Below, one piece after another: positions 5,162 through 5,474 of a stretch of DNA of 5,474 nucleotides. Both the position numbers and the translations under genes were made by a program. Under the pieces are notes generated by a model that did no database searches, was not told where the DNA came from, and saw only the letters and a program-made list of their open reading frames with translations. Source of the DNA: Streptomyces violaceus (lineage in GTDB: Bacteria > Actinomycetota > Actinomycetes > Streptomycetales > Streptomycetaceae); NCBI GenBank assembly GCA_000715635.1, contig KL569107.1, positions 16,810 to 22,283 of the forward strand, in the 5' to 3' direction. The stretch's first letter is position 1; each line of letters starts with the position of its first letter.

Positions 5162-5474
5162 ATGAGCACACCGGGTCGAGGGCTGCACGGCCATGTACTG
5201 GACACCCTCGGCCCCGAGATCACGGCGGGCGAGTACCCGCCGGGCAGCGTCCTGCGCACCGACGAACTCGCCCAGCGTTTCGACGTGTCGCGCTCTGTGA
5301 TGCGCGAGGCGGTCCGCGTCCTGGAGTCCATGCATCTGGTCGAGTCCCGCCGCCGCGTCGGTGTGACGGTCCGGCCCAAGTCCGAGTGGAACGTCTACGA
5401 CCCCCAGGTCATCCGCTGGCGCCTGGCAGGAGCCGACCGCCCCGGGCAGTTCCTGTCTCTTATACACATCTCTG
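5162..5474 (+). CDS. gntR: GntR-family transcriptional regulator, FadR subfamily (3' truncated at contig end)
   Basis: The frame is open from the ATG at 5162 to the window edge. About 97 codons are genuine, and the final codons (LSLIHIS) come from adapter sequence. Residues 9-71 form the winged helix-turn-helix: TDELAQRFDVSRSVMREAVRVLESMHLVES (33-62) contains the recognition helix, and RRRVGVTV (63-70) forms the wing. WNVYDPQVIRWRL (76-88) is the usual linker into a FadR-type all-helical effector domain, which is missing. The ATG at 5162 is the only reasonable start, because an in-frame TGA lies at 5138-5140. No Shine-Dalgarno precedes it, so translation may be leaderless. Divergent placement next to gntK suggests that it regulates the gluconate/idonate operon and itself, with gluconate or 6-phosphogluconate as possible ligand. 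Those last points are inference. E. coli idn genes use a LacI-type IdnR instead. Confidence 0.88.
   Translation, partial: MSTPGRGLHGHVLDTLGPEITAGEYPPGSVLRTDELAQRFDVSRSVMREAVRVLESMHLVESRRRVGVTVRPKSEWNVYDPQVIRWRLAGADRPGQFLSLIHIS
5453..5474. other. Tn5 mosaic-end / tagmentation adapter sequence (artefact)
   Basis: Positions 5453-5471 read CTGTCTCTTATACACATCT, identical to the synthetic 19-bp Tn5 mosaic end used in transposase-based sequencing libraries. The last three bases, CTG, differ by one base from the CCG that follows the mosaic end in the common i7-side adapter. Translation in the gntR frame gives LSLIHIS, a familiar adapter-contamination peptide. The opposite strand gives YKRQ, another. 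The sequence sits exactly at the window edge and interrupts a conserved gene, so it is untrimmed adapter and not a natural transposon end. Confidence 0.95.

Noticed and set aside
5093..5467. 124-codon minus-strand open frame opposite gntR, starting with YKRQ-type sequence
   Set aside because: Its start lies in the adapter sequence and the rest is the antisense shadow of gntR.
5453..5474. Natural Tn5-like transposon insertion in gntR
   Set aside because: The sequence is the engineered mosaic end, not a natural outside or inside end, and it sits at the very edge of the window with no transposon body.

Overview
The base composition (GC-rich, G/C at nearly every third codon position), the gene families and an intergenic repeat typical of the genus all point to a Streptomyces chromosome. 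The right edge is not biological. The last 22 bases carry the 19-bp Tn5 mosaic end used in tagmentation libraries, so this is very probably the end of an assembly contig.

Layout, left to right. Positions 1-1143 (+ strand) hold a two-gene redox module: the 3' part of a sulfite-oxidase-type molybdopterin oxidoreductase, and a four-helix b-type cytochrome whose start codon lies inside the end of the first gene. Positions 1144-1218 separate this module from a convergent operon and hold a copy of a widespread Streptomyces intergenic repeat. Positions 1219-5024 (- strand) hold a four-gene operon read right to left: gntK (gluconokinase), gntP (gluconate/idonate permease), idnO (5-keto-D-gluconate reductase) and idnD (L-idonate 5-dehydrogenase). 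Positions 5025-5161 are a comparatively AT-rich divergent control region. Position 5162 onward (+ strand) holds the N-terminal part of a FadR-type GntR regulator, cut off by the adapter.

The operon encodes a complete route from a sugar acid into the pentose phosphate pathway. The permease imports gluconate and/or L-idonate. IdnD oxidises L-idonate to 5-ketogluconate, IdnO reduces that to D-gluconate, and GntK phosphorylates gluconate to 6-phosphogluconate. The divergent GntR protein is the natural candidate for local control. The control region contains three inverted-repeat elements centred near 5059, 5090 and 5122, about three helical turns apart. Two of them have the GT-N3-AC core typical of FadR-type operators.

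I see no undescribed biological system. The points most worth following up are the adapter at the right edge, the spaced inverted repeats in the control region, an 11-bp direct repeat between gntK and gntP, and the molybdoenzyme/cytochrome pair.
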